Assembly: GCF_027532945.1 (NCBI RefSeq)
Contig: NZ_JAPZTZ010000003.1
Coordinates: 124,001-188,000, forward strand
From: Phreatobacter sp.
GTDB lineage: Bacteria; Pseudomonadota; Alphaproteobacteria; Rhizobiales; Phreatobacteraceae
DNA: 64,000 bases
Reading direction: 5' to 3'
In this document: piece by piece, positions 43,586 through 53,930 of the stretch
Position numbering within the stretch: position 1 is the first letter of the stretch
Layout: the number at the start of each line of letters is the position of its first letter
The notes under the pieces: model-generated
What the model saw: only the letters and a program-made list of their open reading frames with translations
Database searches by the model: none
Told to the model about the DNA's origin: nothing
Program-made: the position numbers and the translations under genes

Positions 43586-44539
43586 TCAGCGCAGCCAGTC
43601 GCGGGCGCCCTGCTCGGCCGCCTCGCGCAGGACTGGGTCCATGTTGCGGACAAAGTCCTGCAGCCAGGCGTCGGGAGCACCGAGCATATGGGCGGTCATG
43701 TGCCACTGGGCGGCCATCTTCGGGTCCGGGCGGGTGCCACGGCCGGCGGCGAGCAAGCGGGCGTAGCGGTTCATGGCGAGCGGATTGCCACGCAGCGCCG
43801 CCTTGCGGAATAAGCTTGCGGCGCGGGCCTCGTCCTTCGGCAGGCCCTGGCCGTTGAAAAGCATGACGGCGAAGTCGATCTGCGCCTCCAGCAGGTCCTG
43901 CAGGGCGGCGCGCTGCATGTAGCTGGCAGCGCGCGGCAGGTCGGCGGGCATGCCATTGCCGTCCTTCAGCATGACGGCAAAGGCATACTGCGCATCGGCA
44001 TTGCCAAGGTCGGCCGCCCGCTGGAACCATCGCGCCGCGGCGGCGGGATTGACCTCGCCGCCCTGGCCGGCGAGCGCCAGCAGGCCGAGATTATAGGCGG
44101 CGGCGACATGGCCGAGGGCCGCTGCGCGTTCGAAAAAGGGCCGGGCGAGCGCGGGATCGCGGGTCTGGCCGGCACGGCCCTCGATGTGAAACATGCCGAG
44201 GGAGAAGATGGCATTGCGCTCGTTGCGCTCGGCGGCGAGGCGATACCAGCCGAGGGCCCGCTCCTCGTTCTGGGGAATGCCGATGCCGGCCGCGTGGAGT
44301 TCGCCGAGCATGGTCATCGACACCGGATCAGCGAGGGCCTCGACGCGCTCGGTCGCCTCGCGGAAGGCGGTCAGGTAGCGGCCGCGCTGCCAGGCGGCAT
44401 AGGCCGATTCGACGCTCGGCGGCTCGGGACGGGCGGCTGGCGCCGGTGCCGCGGGACGCGCCGGCGGACGCGTCTGCGCCATGGCGCCCGACACGGCGAG
44501 CCCCAGCCCAAGGGCCGCGAGGAGCGCGGTGCGCCTCAT
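43586..44539 (-). CDS. Secreted Sel1-like repeat (SLR/TPR) protein
   Basis: A 317-residue protein with a signal peptide (residues 1-21, AMA) and a short Pro/Ala linker. From about residue 70 there are six Sel1-like repeats of about 36 residues, recognisable by ALGWYRLAAERN, ARPFFERAAALGHV, AARWFQRAADLGNADAQYAFA, AASYMQRAALQDLLEAQ and AASLFRKAALRGNPLAM. Such proteins act as periplasmic scaffolds for protein-protein contacts. The ATG overlaps the stop of the thiE-like gene (4 nt), which couples the two. Confidence 0.85.
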   Translation of the reverse strand: MRRTALLAALGLGLAVSGAMAQTRPPARPAAPAPAARPEPPSVESAYAAWQRGRYLTAFREATERVEALADPVSMTMLGELHAAGIGIPQNEERALGWYRLAAERNERNAIFSLGMFHIEGRAGQTRDPALARPFFERAAALGHVAAAYNLGLLALAGQGGEVNPAAAARWFQRAADLGNADAQYAFAVMLKDGNGMPADLPRAASYMQRAALQDLLEAQIDFAVMLFNGQGLPKDEARAASLFRKAALRGNPLAMNRYARLLAAGRGTRPDPKMAAQWHMTAHMLGAPDAWLQDFVRNMDPVLREAAEQGARDWLR

Positions 44540-45207
44540 GCCGGCGTCTCCGCCGCGATGAGGGAAAGCGCAGCGGCAACCGCGGCGGCGGGCCCGTCGG
44601 GATGGCTCCAGACGGGCTCGCCGAGAGCGGCGAAATCGGCGCGCACCCGCGCCAGCGCCGCGACGCCGTCGACATCCTGGGCAAGGCCCACCACCGGCAC
44701 CTCGAAAAGCTCGGCCCACCAGCCAACCCGCTCGACGACCGCGGCGAAGGGCGGCAACTGGCCGTTCTTCTCGGCATGGCGCGAGACGATGGGCTCGCCG
44801 AACATGACGTAGTCGGCTCCCGCCTCGCCGGCGGCCATGGCATCGTCGCGCGAACGCAGACCACCGACGCCGACCATGCGCTGGGGCGCAAGGCGCGACA
44901 CCGCGTCGGTAACCGCATCGGCCGCGTAGGTGAGATGGATGCCGTCGGCGCCGGCCCGGGCTGCGACCTCGACGGGAGCCTCCACCATCAGCGCGGCGCC
45001 ACGGCCCTGCACGAGGGGGGCAAGCGCCTTGACGCGATTGACCAGCGTCCGGTCGTCGCAGGGCTCGAAACGGGCGATGACGGCTGCGACAGCACCGCCG
45101 CTGAGCGCTGCCTCCAGCGTGCCCGCGAAGGACGCGGGATCGCCGAGGGTCGGGGTCACCAGCACCAGCTGGGTCGGTGCGGCGTTGGTGGAGCGGTCGG
45201 CGGGCAT
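44536..45207 (-). CDS. ThiE-like (thiamine phosphate synthase family) protein
   Basis: A 223-residue TIM-barrel of the ThiE/TenI superfamily: LVTPTLGDPASFAG, GAALMVEAPVEVAARAGADGIHL, GVGGLRSRDDAMAAGEAGADYVMFG. Canonical ThiE joins HMP-pyrophosphate and THZ-phosphate to make thiamine phosphate. Here the GVHLGQED-type element reads GIHLTYAAD and the usual pyrophosphate/Mg motif is not obvious, so catalytic activity is uncertain; a TenI-like or accessory role is possible. No thiC or thiD gene is in the window. It precedes the Sel1 gene by a 4-nt overlap. The ATG at 45207 begins at the expected place. Confidence 0.7.
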   Translation of the reverse strand: MPADRSTNAAPTQLVLVTPTLGDPASFAGTLEAALSGGAVAAVIARFEPCDDRTLVNRVKALAPLVQGRGAALMVEAPVEVAARAGADGIHLTYAADAVTDAVSRLAPQRMVGVGGLRSRDDAMAAGEAGADYVMFGEPIVSRHAEKNGQLPPFAAVVERVGWWAELFEVPVVGLAQDVDGVAALARVRADFAALGEPVWSHPDGPAAAVAAALSLIAAETPA

Positions 45208-45393
45208 GGCGCGGCACCCTAGCGGTGAAAGCGGCGAAAAAGCGGTCGCCCAGGCGATCCGGCCGAAACCGACATCGTTCTGAAACATCTCCGCAGGAGC
45301 TTCGTTTCCATGCGGCCATCGCCGCGGGAAATCAACAGAGCCCGTGCTAAGGTGGCGGCCGTCCAGGTCCATCCAGACATCAGGATCCAACCG

Positions 45394-47304
45394 ATGATGC
45401 GATCACCCCGTTCGTTGCGACTCTCCGCCTTTGTCTTCTTCGCCCTCAGCTCGTCGGCGCTGGCCGGCCCCGCGGAGGACCTGTCGCGGGCCGCCATGGC
45501 CGCCCTGCCCGGCCTGCAGATCGGCGCTGGCACCGTCGGCGAGAGCCGCGACGAGGGCGGCGCCGCCGTGCTCGCCAACATCACCTACTCGTCCACCGGC
45601 GAGCGGCCGGTCGGCGTGAAGATCGCGACGGTCACCGTCACCGGCGGAATCGGCGCCACGGACGCCCTGGCCAATTCGCGGGTCGTGCTGCAGGGCCTCG
45701 AGGGCACCAGCGCCGATGGCCAGTCCTACAAGATCGACCGCGTCGAGATCGCCAGCGCGCAAGGTTCGCTCGGCGCGCTGCTGGGCAGTCTTGCGACGCG
45801 CGAGCCGTTCTTCCAGGGCGCCAACGAGGCGACCGTCACTGGCTATTCGGCGCAAAGCATCACCGTCCCGAGCCTCACGCTGCAGCGCCGTCGCGACGGC
45901 AAGATGGAGCAGGCGGTCTATCGCGACATCAGGCTGACCAACTACCAGCGCGGCCGCGTCGGCGAACTTGTGATCGGCGGCATCGTGACAAGCCCGACCG
46001 AGGGCCAGACCGGCTCGCGGGTCGAGGTCGGCACCAGCCGCTTCGTCGGGCTGGACACGGCGACCGGCGTCAGGACGACCGGCGGCGCCGCCGTGGCGCT
46101 GGAGAGCGGCAGCCTCGGCACGATCCGTGGCACGGGCACCAACGGCACTCCCTTCACGATCGAGGCCATCACCTTCGGCAGGATTTCCACCCGTCCCGGT
46201 GAGCGGTCGCTGGTGGCCTTGAGCCAGGCCATGCAGGAGATCGATCCGGCCTCCACCAATGAGGACACCCGCCGCCGCAGCATGGGCCTCCTCGCCGAGC
46301 TTCTCGCCCGCCTCGACATCGAGCGCGTCGAGATGACCGGTTTCCGCGGCCAGACCGAGGCGCGCCAGCCCGTGGTGATGAACCGCTTCGCCCTCGCCGG
46401 TGTGTCGCAGGGCAAGATCGCCTCCTTCGAATTTGCTGGGATGCAGGTCTCGGCCAACAACCAGGACACCAGCATCGGCCGCATCACGGTCGAGGGCATC
46501 GATGCCACCGGCCTCCTCGCCCTCGCAAAGGAGTTCGCGGAAGGCCGCTTCTCGGCCGGCCAGCCTGTGCCGCCCACCGCCTATCCCGACATCCGCCGCG
46601 TCGTCGCCGAGGATATCGACGTGAAGCAGGGCGCGACGCGCCTCGCCAAGGTCGGCCGCTTCGAGGTGGAGAGCGGCCAGCGCATCGGCCTCGTGCCGTC
46701 GCGCCTGCGCGCCAAGCTGACCGGCTTCGAGGCGCCGATCACCGGTGCCCAGCGGGCGCAGGTGGCTCCGATCGGGCTCACCAACATGGTGAAGCTCGCT
46801 GCCGAGATCGACCTGGAATATGTCGACACCGCCCGTGAGCTGCGCGCCCGGAACATCACCGTCGAGGTGGATGATGTCGGCTCGCTGAAGCTCGTGACCG
46901 CCATCGGCGGCCTGGAGCGGGCGCAGCTGGAAGGCCTGCCGGGATCGGCAGCCGTGCTTGGCCTGTCGGCCAAGGCCGGGGCGACCACCCTGACCTTCAC
47001 CGAGGATGGCGGCATCGCTGCGCTCATCGCCCATTCCGCCCAGCAGGCCGGCGTCAGCGAGGACGACTTCAAGGAGCAGATCAAGGAGCAGGTGACCGCC
47101 CTCGTCGGCCAGTTCATCCAGGACCGGGCGCTGGCCGAGAGCATCAGCGAGGCGGTCGGCGAGTTCATCGACGATCCGAGCTCGCTCGCCATCTCGCTGA
47201 AGCCGAAGGGCGACATTCCGCTGGCGGCGCTGGCGGTGAGCATGCGCGGCTCGCCCTTCGCCGTGCTGCCGATGTTCACCATCGAGGTGAAGGCCAACGA
47301 GTGA
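45394..47304 (+). CDS. Large secreted protein of unknown function
   Basis: A 636-residue protein with a signal peptide (LRLSAFVFFALSSSALAG). The mature part has no membrane segment, is rich in Thr, Val and Ile, and reads like long beta-structure with repeated forms of RVEIASAQG, IERVEMTGFRG, TVEGIDATGL and ITVEVDDVGSLKLV. I cannot assign a family. It lies between the thiE-like gene (divergent) and fba (convergent), with a hairpin after the stop. Location is probably periplasmic. Confidence 0.75.
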   Translation: MMRSPRSLRLSAFVFFALSSSALAGPAEDLSRAAMAALPGLQIGAGTVGESRDEGGAAVLANITYSSTGERPVGVKIATVTVTGGIGATDALANSRVVLQGLEGTSADGQSYKIDRVEIASAQGSLGALLGSLATREPFFQGANEATVTGYSAQSITVPSLTLQRRRDGKMEQAVYRDIRLTNYQRGRVGELVIGGIVTSPTEGQTGSRVEVGTSRFVGLDTATGVRTTGGAAVALESGSLGTIRGTGTNGTPFTIEAITFGRISTRPGERSLVALSQAMQEIDPASTNEDTRRRSMGLLAELLARLDIERVEMTGFRGQTEARQPVVMNRFALAGVSQGKIASFEFAGMQVSANNQDTSIGRITVEGIDATGLLALAKEFAEGRFSAGQPVPPTAYPDIRRVVAEDIDVKQGATRLAKVGRFEVESGQRIGLVPSRLRAKLTGFEAPITGAQRAQVAPIGLTNMVKLAAEIDLEYVDTARELRARNITVEVDDVGSLKLVTAIGGLERAQLEGLPGSAAVLGLSAKAGATTLTFTEDGGIAALIAHSAQQAGVSEDDFKEQIKEQVTALVGQFIQDRALAESISEAVGEFIDDPSSLAISLKPKGDIPLAALAVSMRGSPFAVLPMFTIEVKANE

Positions 47305-47354
47305 GCTGGCGGGGGCCGCTGGCCCCTCTCTTCTCAGCCTATCCTGCAAACGAC

Positions 47355-47380
47355 AACGGGGAGGCATTCGCCTCCCCGTT
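47355..47380. terminator. Bidirectional hairpin between convergent genes
   Basis: An 11-bp perfect stem (47355-47365 with 47370-47380) with a 4-nt loop between the 636-residue gene and fba; no U-tract of note on either side. Confidence 0.6.
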
Positions 47381-47406
47381 CGCATTCCCGACGTCGCGAA
47401 AAGCGA

Positions 47407-48474
47407 TCAGGCGATCTTCGGGTTGAGGTCGCCCTTGGCGTAGCGCTTGGCCATGTCGGCGAGCGGCAGGACGCGCTTGATCTTCGAGGCCTGGCCGGCG
47501 GTGTTGAACTCCTGCAGGCGCTGCTTGCAGAGGGCGGTCATCGCCTCCATGGCCGGCTTCAGGTACTTGCGCGGGTCGAACTCGCTCGGGTTCTCCGACA
47601 GGACCTTGCGGATCTGGCCGGTCATGGCCATGCGGTTGTCGGTGTCGATGTTGATCTTGCGGACGCCGTGCTTGATGCCGCGCTGGATCTCCTCGACCGG
47701 CACGCCCCAGGTCGGCTTCATCTGGCCGCCATAGGCGTTGATGATGTCCTGCAGCTCCTGCGGCACCGAGGACGAGCCGTGCATGACGAGATGGGTGTTC
47801 GGCAGCTTGCGGTGGATCTCCTCGATCACATGCATGGCCAGCACCTTGCCGTCCGGCTTGCGGGTGAACTTGTAGGCGCCGTGCGAGGTGCCCATGGCGA
47901 TGGCGAGCGCGTCGACCTTGGTCTCCTGGACGAACTTCACGGCCTCGTCGGGATTGGTCAGGAGCTGGTCGTGGGAGAGCTTGCCCTCGGCGCCATGGCC
48001 GTCCTCGGCCTCGCCCATGCCGCTCTCAAGCGAGCCGAGCACGCCGAGCTCGCCCTCGACCGAGATGCCGCCGAGATGGGCCATCTCGGTGACCTTCTTC
48101 GTCACTGCGACATTGTAGTCCCAGTCGCCGGGGGTCTTGCCGTCGGCCTTCAGCGAGCCGTCCATCATGACGGAGGTGAAGCCGGCCTGGATCGCGGTCA
48201 TGCAGGTCGCCGGCTCGTTGCCGTGGTCGAGATGCACGCAGACCGGGATGTGCGGATAGATCTCGGTGACGGCGTCCATCATGTGCTTGAGCATGATGTC
48301 GTTGGCATAGGAGCGCGCGCCGCGCGAGGCCTGGATGATGACCGGCGCATCCACCGCGTCGGCGGCCGTCATGATCGCCAGCGCCTGCTCCATGTTGTTG
48401 ATGTTGAAGGCGGGCACGCCGTAATCGTTCTCGGCGGCGTGGTCGAGCAGCTGGCGGAGGGTGATGCGGGCCAT
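47407..48474 (-). CDS. fba: Class II fructose-bisphosphate aldolase
   Basis: A 355-residue zinc-dependent aldolase. The N-terminal [30 protein letters not shown] (zinc His), [24 protein letters not shown] and [11 protein letters not shown] are of the class IIB (Calvin-cycle CbbA-like) form. It makes or cleaves fructose-1,6-bisphosphate. It is the last of the minus-strand tkt-gap-pgk-hydrolase-fba cluster of glycolysis and gluconeogenesis; a bidirectional hairpin lies downstream. Confidence 0.95.
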   Translation of the reverse strand: MARITLRQLLDHAAENDYGVPAFNINNMEQALAIMTAADAVDAPVIIQASRGARSYANDIMLKHMMDAVTEIYPHIPVCVHLDHGNEPATCMTAIQAGFTSVMMDGSLKADGKTPGDWDYNVAVTKKVTEMAHLGGISVEGELGVLGSLESGMGEAEDGHGAEGKLSHDQLLTNPDEAVKFVQETKVDALAIAMGTSHGAYKFTRKPDGKVLAMHVIEEIHRKLPNTHLVMHGSSSVPQELQDIINAYGGQMKPTWGVPVEEIQRGIKHGVRKINIDTDNRMAMTGQIRKVLSENPSEFDPRKYLKPAMEAMTALCKQRLQEFNTAGQASKIKRVLPLADMAKRYAKGDLNPKIA

Positions 48475-48574
48475 GGGTGGTTTCCGTCCTGTCGTTCTGG
48501 AACGCGCGGTGGCGACCCTCTAGCGCAAGGTGGCGGCCAAAAAAAGCCGTCCTTTCCGCTGGAGGAGGCCTGCG

Positions 48575-49207
48575 TCACCGTGGTCGCGGCGTCGGAACCG
48601 GCGCGCTGGTCGGTGGCGTGAAGCTGGGCGCCAGTTCGGCCGTCCGCCGCGCCGCCTCGGCGGCCTGGCGCTCGGCGAGCAGCGCAGCGGCCTTCTGCAG
48701 CACGAGCCGCTGCACGGTCTCGTTGGTGGCGAGCATGGCGTGGTTGACCATGAAGGCGCCGGCCTGCCAGGCATCGACATTCTCGGCGCCCTCGACCTTC
48801 GGGAAGCCGGGGCTGAAATAGTTGGTGCAGCGGGCGACCGGACAGGGCGGCGAGCCGAAAGCGGCATCGATGGTGAGGATGACCGGGGCGGGCTTGCCGG
48901 CCGCCACCATCTGCGCCGCATGTTTCAGCGCGCTGGTGCCACCCATGGAATGGCCGATGATGACGGCGGGCTCCTCGGTGCCGGTGCGCGCCATGAGATG
49001 GGTGTCGACCACGACCCGGTAGCCCATCTCCTCCAGCCGCGGCGCCAGCGCGGAGACGCCGACATAGGTCTGGTGGACATAGATGAAGAGGCCATCGAGC
49101 AGGAGGACGGTCGGGCGCGTGTCCTGGGCACGCGCTGCCGATGGGCCGGCGAGGCAGGCAACAGCCAGCAGGATCCCCAGAATGCGGCGCGGCATGCCTC
49201 GCGTCAT
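48575..49207 (-). CDS. Secreted alpha/beta-hydrolase-like protein
   Basis: A 210-residue protein with a signal peptide (cleaved at ARA near residue 27). The alpha/beta-hydrolase elements are VLLLDGLFIYVHQTYVG and the nucleophile elbow VIIGHSMGGTSALKHA. The Ser of GHSMGG is present, but the catalytic His is not obvious, and the C-terminus is an Ala/Pro-rich tail. The function is unknown; it is an extra gene inside an otherwise standard glycolytic cluster, 48 nt after pgk and 100 nt before fba. Confidence 0.7.
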   Translation of the reverse strand: MTRGMPRRILGILLAVACLAGPSAARAQDTRPTVLLLDGLFIYVHQTYVGVSALAPRLEEMGYRVVVDTHLMARTGTEEPAVIIGHSMGGTSALKHAAQMVAAGKPAPVILTIDAAFGSPPCPVARCTNYFSPGFPKVEGAENVDAWQAGAFMVNHAMLATNETVQRLVLQKAAALLAERQAAEAARRTAELAPSFTPPTSAPVPTPRPR

Positions 49208-49255
49208 CGACCTTTCTCGCGGAAGCCCCCCGGCCCCGACGGTGGTCCCGACGCG

Positions 49256-50446
49256 TCAGGCCTTCAGCACGTCCACGCCCGGCAGCGGCTTGCCCTCAAG
49301 CCATTCGAGGAAAGCGCCGCCGGCCGTCGAAACATAGCTGAAGCGCTCGGCCGCGCCAGCCCGGTTGAGGGCGGCGACCGTGTCGCCGCCACCGGCAACG
49401 GAAACGAGCTTGCCGGCCGCGGTGAGCTCGGCCGCAGCCTCGGCAACGGCGACCGTTCCGTTGTCGAAGGGCTCGAGTTCGAAAGCGCCGAAGGGGCCAT
49501 TCCAGACGAGGGTCTTGGCGCGCCCGAGGAGCGAGACGACATGCTCGACGGATCGCGGACCGATGTCGAGGATCATCTCGTCGGCGGCGACCGCATCGAT
49601 GCCGCAGACGCGGTGGGGAGCGTTGGCCTTGAACTCCTTGGCGCAGACCACGTCGACCGGCAGGACGATGCGGCAGCCGTTCCTGGCGGCTTCGGCGACG
49701 ATGGCGCGGGCGGTGTCGAGAAGGTCGTGCTCGCAGAGCGACTTGCCGACCGCCTTGCCCTCGGCGGCGAGGAAGGTGTTCGCCATGCCGCCGCCGATGA
49801 CGAGGATGTCGACCTTGCCTGAGAGGTTGCCGAGGAGGTCGAGCTTGGTCGAGACCTTGGCGCCGCCGACAACGGCGACGACCGGCCGCTCCGGCTTCTC
49901 CAGCGCCTTCGACAGGGCCTCCAGCTCGGCCTGCATGGTGCGCCCGGCATAAGCCGGCAGGACGTGGCCGAGGCCTTCGGTCGAGGCATGGGCGCGGTGG
50001 GCGGCGGAGAAGGCATCTGCCACCCAGATGTCGCCATTGGCGGCCAGCGCCTTGACGAAATCGGGCTCGTTCTTCTCTTCGCCCTTGTGGAAGCGGGTGT
50101 TCTCCAGAACCAGGATCTCGCCCGGCTTGATCGCCGCAACCGCCTTCTCGGCGACCTCGCCGATGCAGTCGGCGGCAAAAGCCACGGGGCGCTTCAGCAC
50201 CTCGGCGAGGGCCGGCACGACGGCCTTCAGGGACTGCGTGGGATCGACACCCTTCGGCCGGCCGAAATGGGCGAGGACGATGACCTTGGCGCCGCCATCG
50301 GCGAGGTCGGTCAGCGTCGGCACGATGCGCTCGAGGCGGGTGAGGTCCGAGACCTTGCCGTCCTCCATGGGCACGTTGAGGTCGACGCGCACCAGCGCGC
50401 GCTTGCCCTTGAGATCGGCGTCATCGAGGGTGCGGAAGGCGGTCAT
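49256..50446 (-). CDS. pgk: Phosphoglycerate kinase
   Basis: A 396-residue enzyme of normal length. Motifs: [18 protein letters not shown] (substrate binding), [45 protein letters not shown], and the C-terminal [11 protein letters not shown] nucleotide loop. It transfers the phosphate of 1,3-bisphosphoglycerate to ADP in glycolysis. gap lies upstream across a terminator hairpin (60 nt), and the hydrolase gene downstream. Confidence 0.97.
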   Translation of the reverse strand: MTAFRTLDDADLKGKRALVRVDLNVPMEDGKVSDLTRLERIVPTLTDLADGGAKVIVLAHFGRPKGVDPTQSLKAVVPALAEVLKRPVAFAADCIGEVAEKAVAAIKPGEILVLENTRFHKGEEKNEPDFVKALAANGDIWVADAFSAAHRAHASTEGLGHVLPAYAGRTMQAELEALSKALEKPERPVVAVVGGAKVSTKLDLLGNLSGKVDILVIGGGMANTFLAAEGKAVGKSLCEHDLLDTARAIVAEAARNGCRIVLPVDVVCAKEFKANAPHRVCGIDAVAADEMILDIGPRSVEHVVSLLGRAKTLVWNGPFGAFELEPFDNGTVAVAEAAAELTAAGKLVSVAGGGDTVAALNRAGAAERFSYVSTAGGAFLEWLEGKPLPGVDVLKA

Positions 50447-50464
50447 TCAGGCAATCCCGATCGG

Positions 50465-50495
50465 AAAAAGGGCCGCCTGTCGGAACAGGCGGCCC
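50465..50495 (-). terminator. Rho-independent terminator between gap and pgk
   Basis: On the minus strand an 11-bp perfect GC stem (50485-50495 with 50470-50480) and 4-nt loop are followed by a TTTTT run. It stands between two genes usually cotranscribed, so it should reduce read-through or act as an attenuator. Confidence 0.8.
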
Positions 50496-50506
50496 GGGGT
50501 CTTGGG

Positions 50507-51517
50507 TCAGATCAGCTTCGCGAGGGCGACTGCGGTGTCGCTCATGCGGTTCGAGAAGCCCCACTCGTTGTCGTACCAGGACAGGACGCGCACCAGCTTC
50601 TCCTCCATGACCTTGGTCTGGTCGAGGGCGAAGATCGACGAATGCGGGTCGTGGTTCATGTCGATGGAGACGTTGGGCTGGTCGGTGAAGCCGAGGATGC
50701 CCTTCAGCGGACCGCGCTTGGCAGCCTTGAGGATGGCCTCGTTGATCTTCTCGACCGAGGTCTTGCGCTTGGCGATGAACTTGAAGTCCACGACCGAGAC
50801 GTTCGGCGTCGGCACGCGGATCGAGGTGCCGTCGAGGCGGCCCTTCAGCTCAGGGATCACGAGGCCGATCGCCTTGGCCGCGCCCGTCGAGGTCGGGATC
50901 ATCGACAGCGCCGCGGCGCGGGCGCGATAGAGATCCTTGTGCATCGTGTCGAGCGTCGGCTGGTCGCCGGTATAGGCGTGGATCGTCGTCATGAAGCCCT
51001 TGTCGATGCCGCAGGTCTTGTGGAGCACGGCGACGACGGGGGCGAGGCAGTTGGTGGTGCAGGAGGCGTTCGAGACGACCAGGTGGTCCTTGGTCAGCTG
51101 GTCGTGGTTGACGCCATAGACGACCGTGAGGTCGGCGCCATCGCAGGGAGCCGAGACGAGGACGCGCTTGGCGCCAGCCTTGAGGTGGGCGGCGGCCTTG
51201 TCGCGGGTGGTGAAGATGCCGGTGCATTCCATCGCCACGTCGACGTTCAGCGCCTTGTGCGGCAGCTCGGCCGGATCCTTGATCGCGGTGACCTTGATGC
51301 GCTTGCCGGCGACAATGATATGGTCGCCGTCCACCGAGACCTCGGCCGGGAAGCGGCCGTGGACCGAATCGAAGCGCAGCAGGTGGGCATTGGTCTCGAC
51401 CGGACCGAGGTCGTTGATGCCGACCACCTCGATGTCCTTGCGCTTGCCCTCGACGATGGCGCGCAGGACGTTGCGGCCGATGCGGCCGAAGCCGTTGATG
51501 AAGACCCGGGTGGTCAT
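50507..51517 (-). CDS. gap: Type I glyceraldehyde-3-phosphate dehydrogenase
   Basis: A 336-residue enzyme. The Rossmann start is [16 protein letters not shown], the catalytic motif is [12 protein letters not shown] (Cys in ASCTTN), and the loop [17 protein letters not shown] is C-terminal. It oxidises glyceraldehyde-3-phosphate to 1,3-bisphosphoglycerate with NAD. The ATG at 51517 has GGAGAGG upstream; an in-frame ATG 18 nt before it is less likely. tkt lies upstream (about 100 nt). Confidence 0.97.
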   Translation of the reverse strand: MTTRVFINGFGRIGRNVLRAIVEGKRKDIEVVGINDLGPVETNAHLLRFDSVHGRFPAEVSVDGDHIIVAGKRIKVTAIKDPAELPHKALNVDVAMECTGIFTTRDKAAAHLKAGAKRVLVSAPCDGADLTVVYGVNHDQLTKDHLVVSNASCTTNCLAPVVAVLHKTCGIDKGFMTTIHAYTGDQPTLDTMHKDLYRARAAALSMIPTSTGAAKAIGLVIPELKGRLDGTSIRVPTPNVSVVDFKFIAKRKTSVEKINEAILKAAKRGPLKGILGFTDQPNVSIDMNHDPHSSIFALDQTKVMEEKLVRVLSWYDNEWGFSNRMSDTAVALAKLI

Positions 51518-51618
51518 CGCGTTCCTCTCCTTCATGCGGTCCGCCCTTCGGTCACGGACCTTTGTCGCGGGGCGGGCGCCGCGATCTGGCGCCCAATCTG
51601 GTCATTCACAAGGCAGGA

Positions 51619-53613
51619 TCAGCCGATCCGGCCCAAAACAGCCTCGGCAGCGGCTTCCGCCGTGATGCCGAAATGCTTGTAGAGCTCCTTGTAGGGCGCC
51701 GAGGCACCGAAGCCGGTCATGCCGACGAAGATGCCGTCATGGCCGATCAGCGCGTCCCAGCCCTGGCGGACGCCCGCCTCGATGGCGACCTTTACCGGCG
51801 CCGAGCCGATCACGGCGGCGCGCACCTCGGCGGGCTGCTCGAGGAACAGGTCGAGCGAGGGGACCGAGACGACGCGGGCAGCGACGCCCTTGGCGGCGAG
51901 GAGCTTCTGGGCAGCCACCGCGATCTCGACCTCGGAACCCGAGGCGAAGAGCGTCGCCTGGGCCTTGCCCTCGGCCTTGACCAGTTCATAGGCGCCGGCG
52001 GCCGAGCGGTTCACCTTCACGTCGGTGCGCAGCTGCGGCAGGTTCTGGCGGGTGAGCGCCAGGGTCGTCGGGCCGTCGATGCGGTTCAGCGCCAGCTCCC
52101 AGCACTCCGCCACCTCGACGGCGTCGCAGGGGCGGAAGACCCGCATGTTCGGGATGGCGCGCAGCGAGGCGACATGCTCGACCGGCTGGTGGGTCGGGCC
52201 GTCCTCGCCGAGGCCGATCGAATCGTGGGTCATGACATAGACGACGCCGGTGCCCATCAGCGCCGAGAGGCGCATGGCCGGGCGGCAATAGTCGGTGAAG
52301 ACGAGGAAGGTCGCGCCATTGGGGGCGAAGCCGCCATGCAGGGCGATGCCGTTCATGGCCGCGGCCATGCCGTGCTCGCGGATCCCGTAGTGGATGTAGC
52401 GGCCCTTCGGGTTCTTGGCCGAGAAGGCGACCGCCGACTTCGCCTTGGTGTTGTTGGAGCCGGTGAGGTCCGCGGAACCGGCGAGGAATTCCGGCATGGC
52501 CGGCACGATGGCCTCGATGGCGAGCTCGGAGGACTTGCGGGTCGCAATGTGCTGCGGGTTGGCGAGGAGCGCCTTCTTGTGCGCGGCGAGCGCCTTGGCG
52601 AGCTTGGCCGGCCGCTCATGGGCGAGGCGGCGGCGGAACTCGGCCTGCTTCTTCGGCGGCAGGGTGCCGAAGAGCGATTCCCAGGTCTTGCGCGCCGCGG
52701 CACCGCGGGCGCCGATCTTGCGCCAGGCGTCGAGCACGTCGGGGGCGATGGCGAAGGGCTCGGGGGAGATGCCGAGCTTCTCCTTGGCGCCCTTCAGCTC
52801 GTCGGCGCCGAGCGGCTCGCCATGGGCCTTCGAGGTGCCGGCCTTCTTCGGCGCGCCGTAGCCGATGACCGTCTTGCAGGCGATGAGCGAGGGCTTCGAG
52901 GACTTCTTCGCCCGCTCGATGGCGGCAGCGATGGCCTCGGGATCATGGCCGTTGATGCGCTCGGCGCGCCAGCCGGCCGCCTGGAAACGCTTCAGCTGGT
53001 CGACCGAGTCGGCGATCGACAGCGGGCCGTCGATGGAAATGTCGTTGTCGTCGAAGAGCACGATGAGCTTGTTCAGCTTCCAGTGCCCCGCCATGGCGAT
53101 GGCTTCCTGGCTGATGCCCTCCATGAGGTCGCCATCGGAGGCGATCACATAGGTGTGGTGGTCGACGGCCTTCTTGCCGAACTCGGCCGCGAGCATCTTC
53201 TCCGCGAGAGCCATGCCCACGGCGGTGGCGATGCCCTGACCGAGCGGGCCGGTGGTCGTCTCGACGCCCTTGGTGATGAAGTTCTCGGGATGACCCGGGG
53301 TCTTCGAGCCGAGCTGGCGGAAGTTCTTGATCTCGTCGAGCGTCATCTCCGGCGCGCCGGTGAGATAGAGCAGCGCATAGACGAGCATCGAGCCGTGGCC
53401 GGCGGAGAGCACGAAACGGTCGCGGTCCGCCCAGTCGGGCGTCGAGGCATCGAACTTCAGGAACCGCGAGAAAAGGACCGTGGCGATGTCGGCGGTGCCC
53501 ATGGGCATGCCGGGATGGCCGGACTTGGCCTTTTCCACCGCATCCATGGCCAGCGAGCGGATCGCGTTGGCCAGCTTGTCGTGCTCGGCACGCGGGAGGG
53601 TGTCGATGGGCAT
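51619..53613 (-). CDS. tkt: Transketolase
   Basis: A 664-residue thiamine-diphosphate enzyme. Motifs: [39 protein letters not shown], the ThDP/Mg motif [22 protein letters not shown], and the [17 protein letters not shown] loop of the pyrimidine domain. It moves two-carbon units in the pentose phosphate or Calvin pathway. The chosen ATG at 53613 has CAGGAGC at the right distance; ATG 53679 would add 22 unusual residues. Confidence 0.96.
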   Translation of the reverse strand: MPIDTLPRAEHDKLANAIRSLAMDAVEKAKSGHPGMPMGTADIATVLFSRFLKFDASTPDWADRDRFVLSAGHGSMLVYALLYLTGAPEMTLDEIKNFRQLGSKTPGHPENFITKGVETTTGPLGQGIATAVGMALAEKMLAAEFGKKAVDHHTYVIASDGDLMEGISQEAIAMAGHWKLNKLIVLFDDNDISIDGPLSIADSVDQLKRFQAAGWRAERINGHDPEAIAAAIERAKKSSKPSLIACKTVIGYGAPKKAGTSKAHGEPLGADELKGAKEKLGISPEPFAIAPDVLDAWRKIGARGAAARKTWESLFGTLPPKKQAEFRRRLAHERPAKLAKALAAHKKALLANPQHIATRKSSELAIEAIVPAMPEFLAGSADLTGSNNTKAKSAVAFSAKNPKGRYIHYGIREHGMAAAMNGIALHGGFAPNGATFLVFTDYCRPAMRLSALMGTGVVYVMTHDSIGLGEDGPTHQPVEHVASLRAIPNMRVFRPCDAVEVAECWELALNRIDGPTTLALTRQNLPQLRTDVKVNRSAAGAYELVKAEGKAQATLFASGSEVEIAVAAQKLLAAKGVAARVVSVPSLDLFLEQPAEVRAAVIGSAPVKVAIEAGVRQGWDALIGHDGIFVGMTGFGASAPYKELYKHFGITAEAAAEAVLGRIG

Positions 53614-53930
53614 CAGCGCGGCTCCTGGCGGCGCCGGAGGCTCGGTTCCGGCACGCTTCCGATGGAAAAGCCCGGACATCAGGGTTCCGGGTCGTCGGGC
53701 CGGTGTCCTAGCAGCGACGGCCCCCGAGTCAATGGCTCCGAAGGCAGGGAGGGGGAGACATCATGCCCCGCGGGGGCGGAAAATGGTGGACGTGCCGTTT
53801 CGTCATCATGCCGTCGCCAACAATGACCGCGGCCGTTGACGCTGTTCGACCGGCTCGCTTAGTTTCCTCGCAGCCACCGGACGGTCTTCCGCTCGCGACC
53901 CGACCGGGCTCAAACCACACAGGAACGAGC
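53614..53930. other. Non-coding region between tkt and the DUF4164 gene
   Basis: This 317-nt divergent control region shows no gene. It should hold promoters for tkt (minus) and DUF4164-zapA (plus); only the latter has a recognisable sequence (53836-53864). Confidence 0.5.
53836..53864 (+). promoter_or_regulatory. Predicted sigma-70 promoter of the DUF4164-zapA operon
   Basis: TTGACG (53836-53841) and TTAGTT (53859-53864) are 17 nt apart. Start near 53871 would give a leader of about 60 nt before GTG 53931. Confidence 0.45.

Noticed and set aside
45403-47385. 660-codon minus-strand open frame
   Set aside because: Opposite the secreted 636-residue gene, with no signal peptide, start context or motif.
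51562-53826. 754-codon plus-strand open frame
   Set aside because: Opposite transketolase, whose motifs are intact; composition typical of antisense frames.
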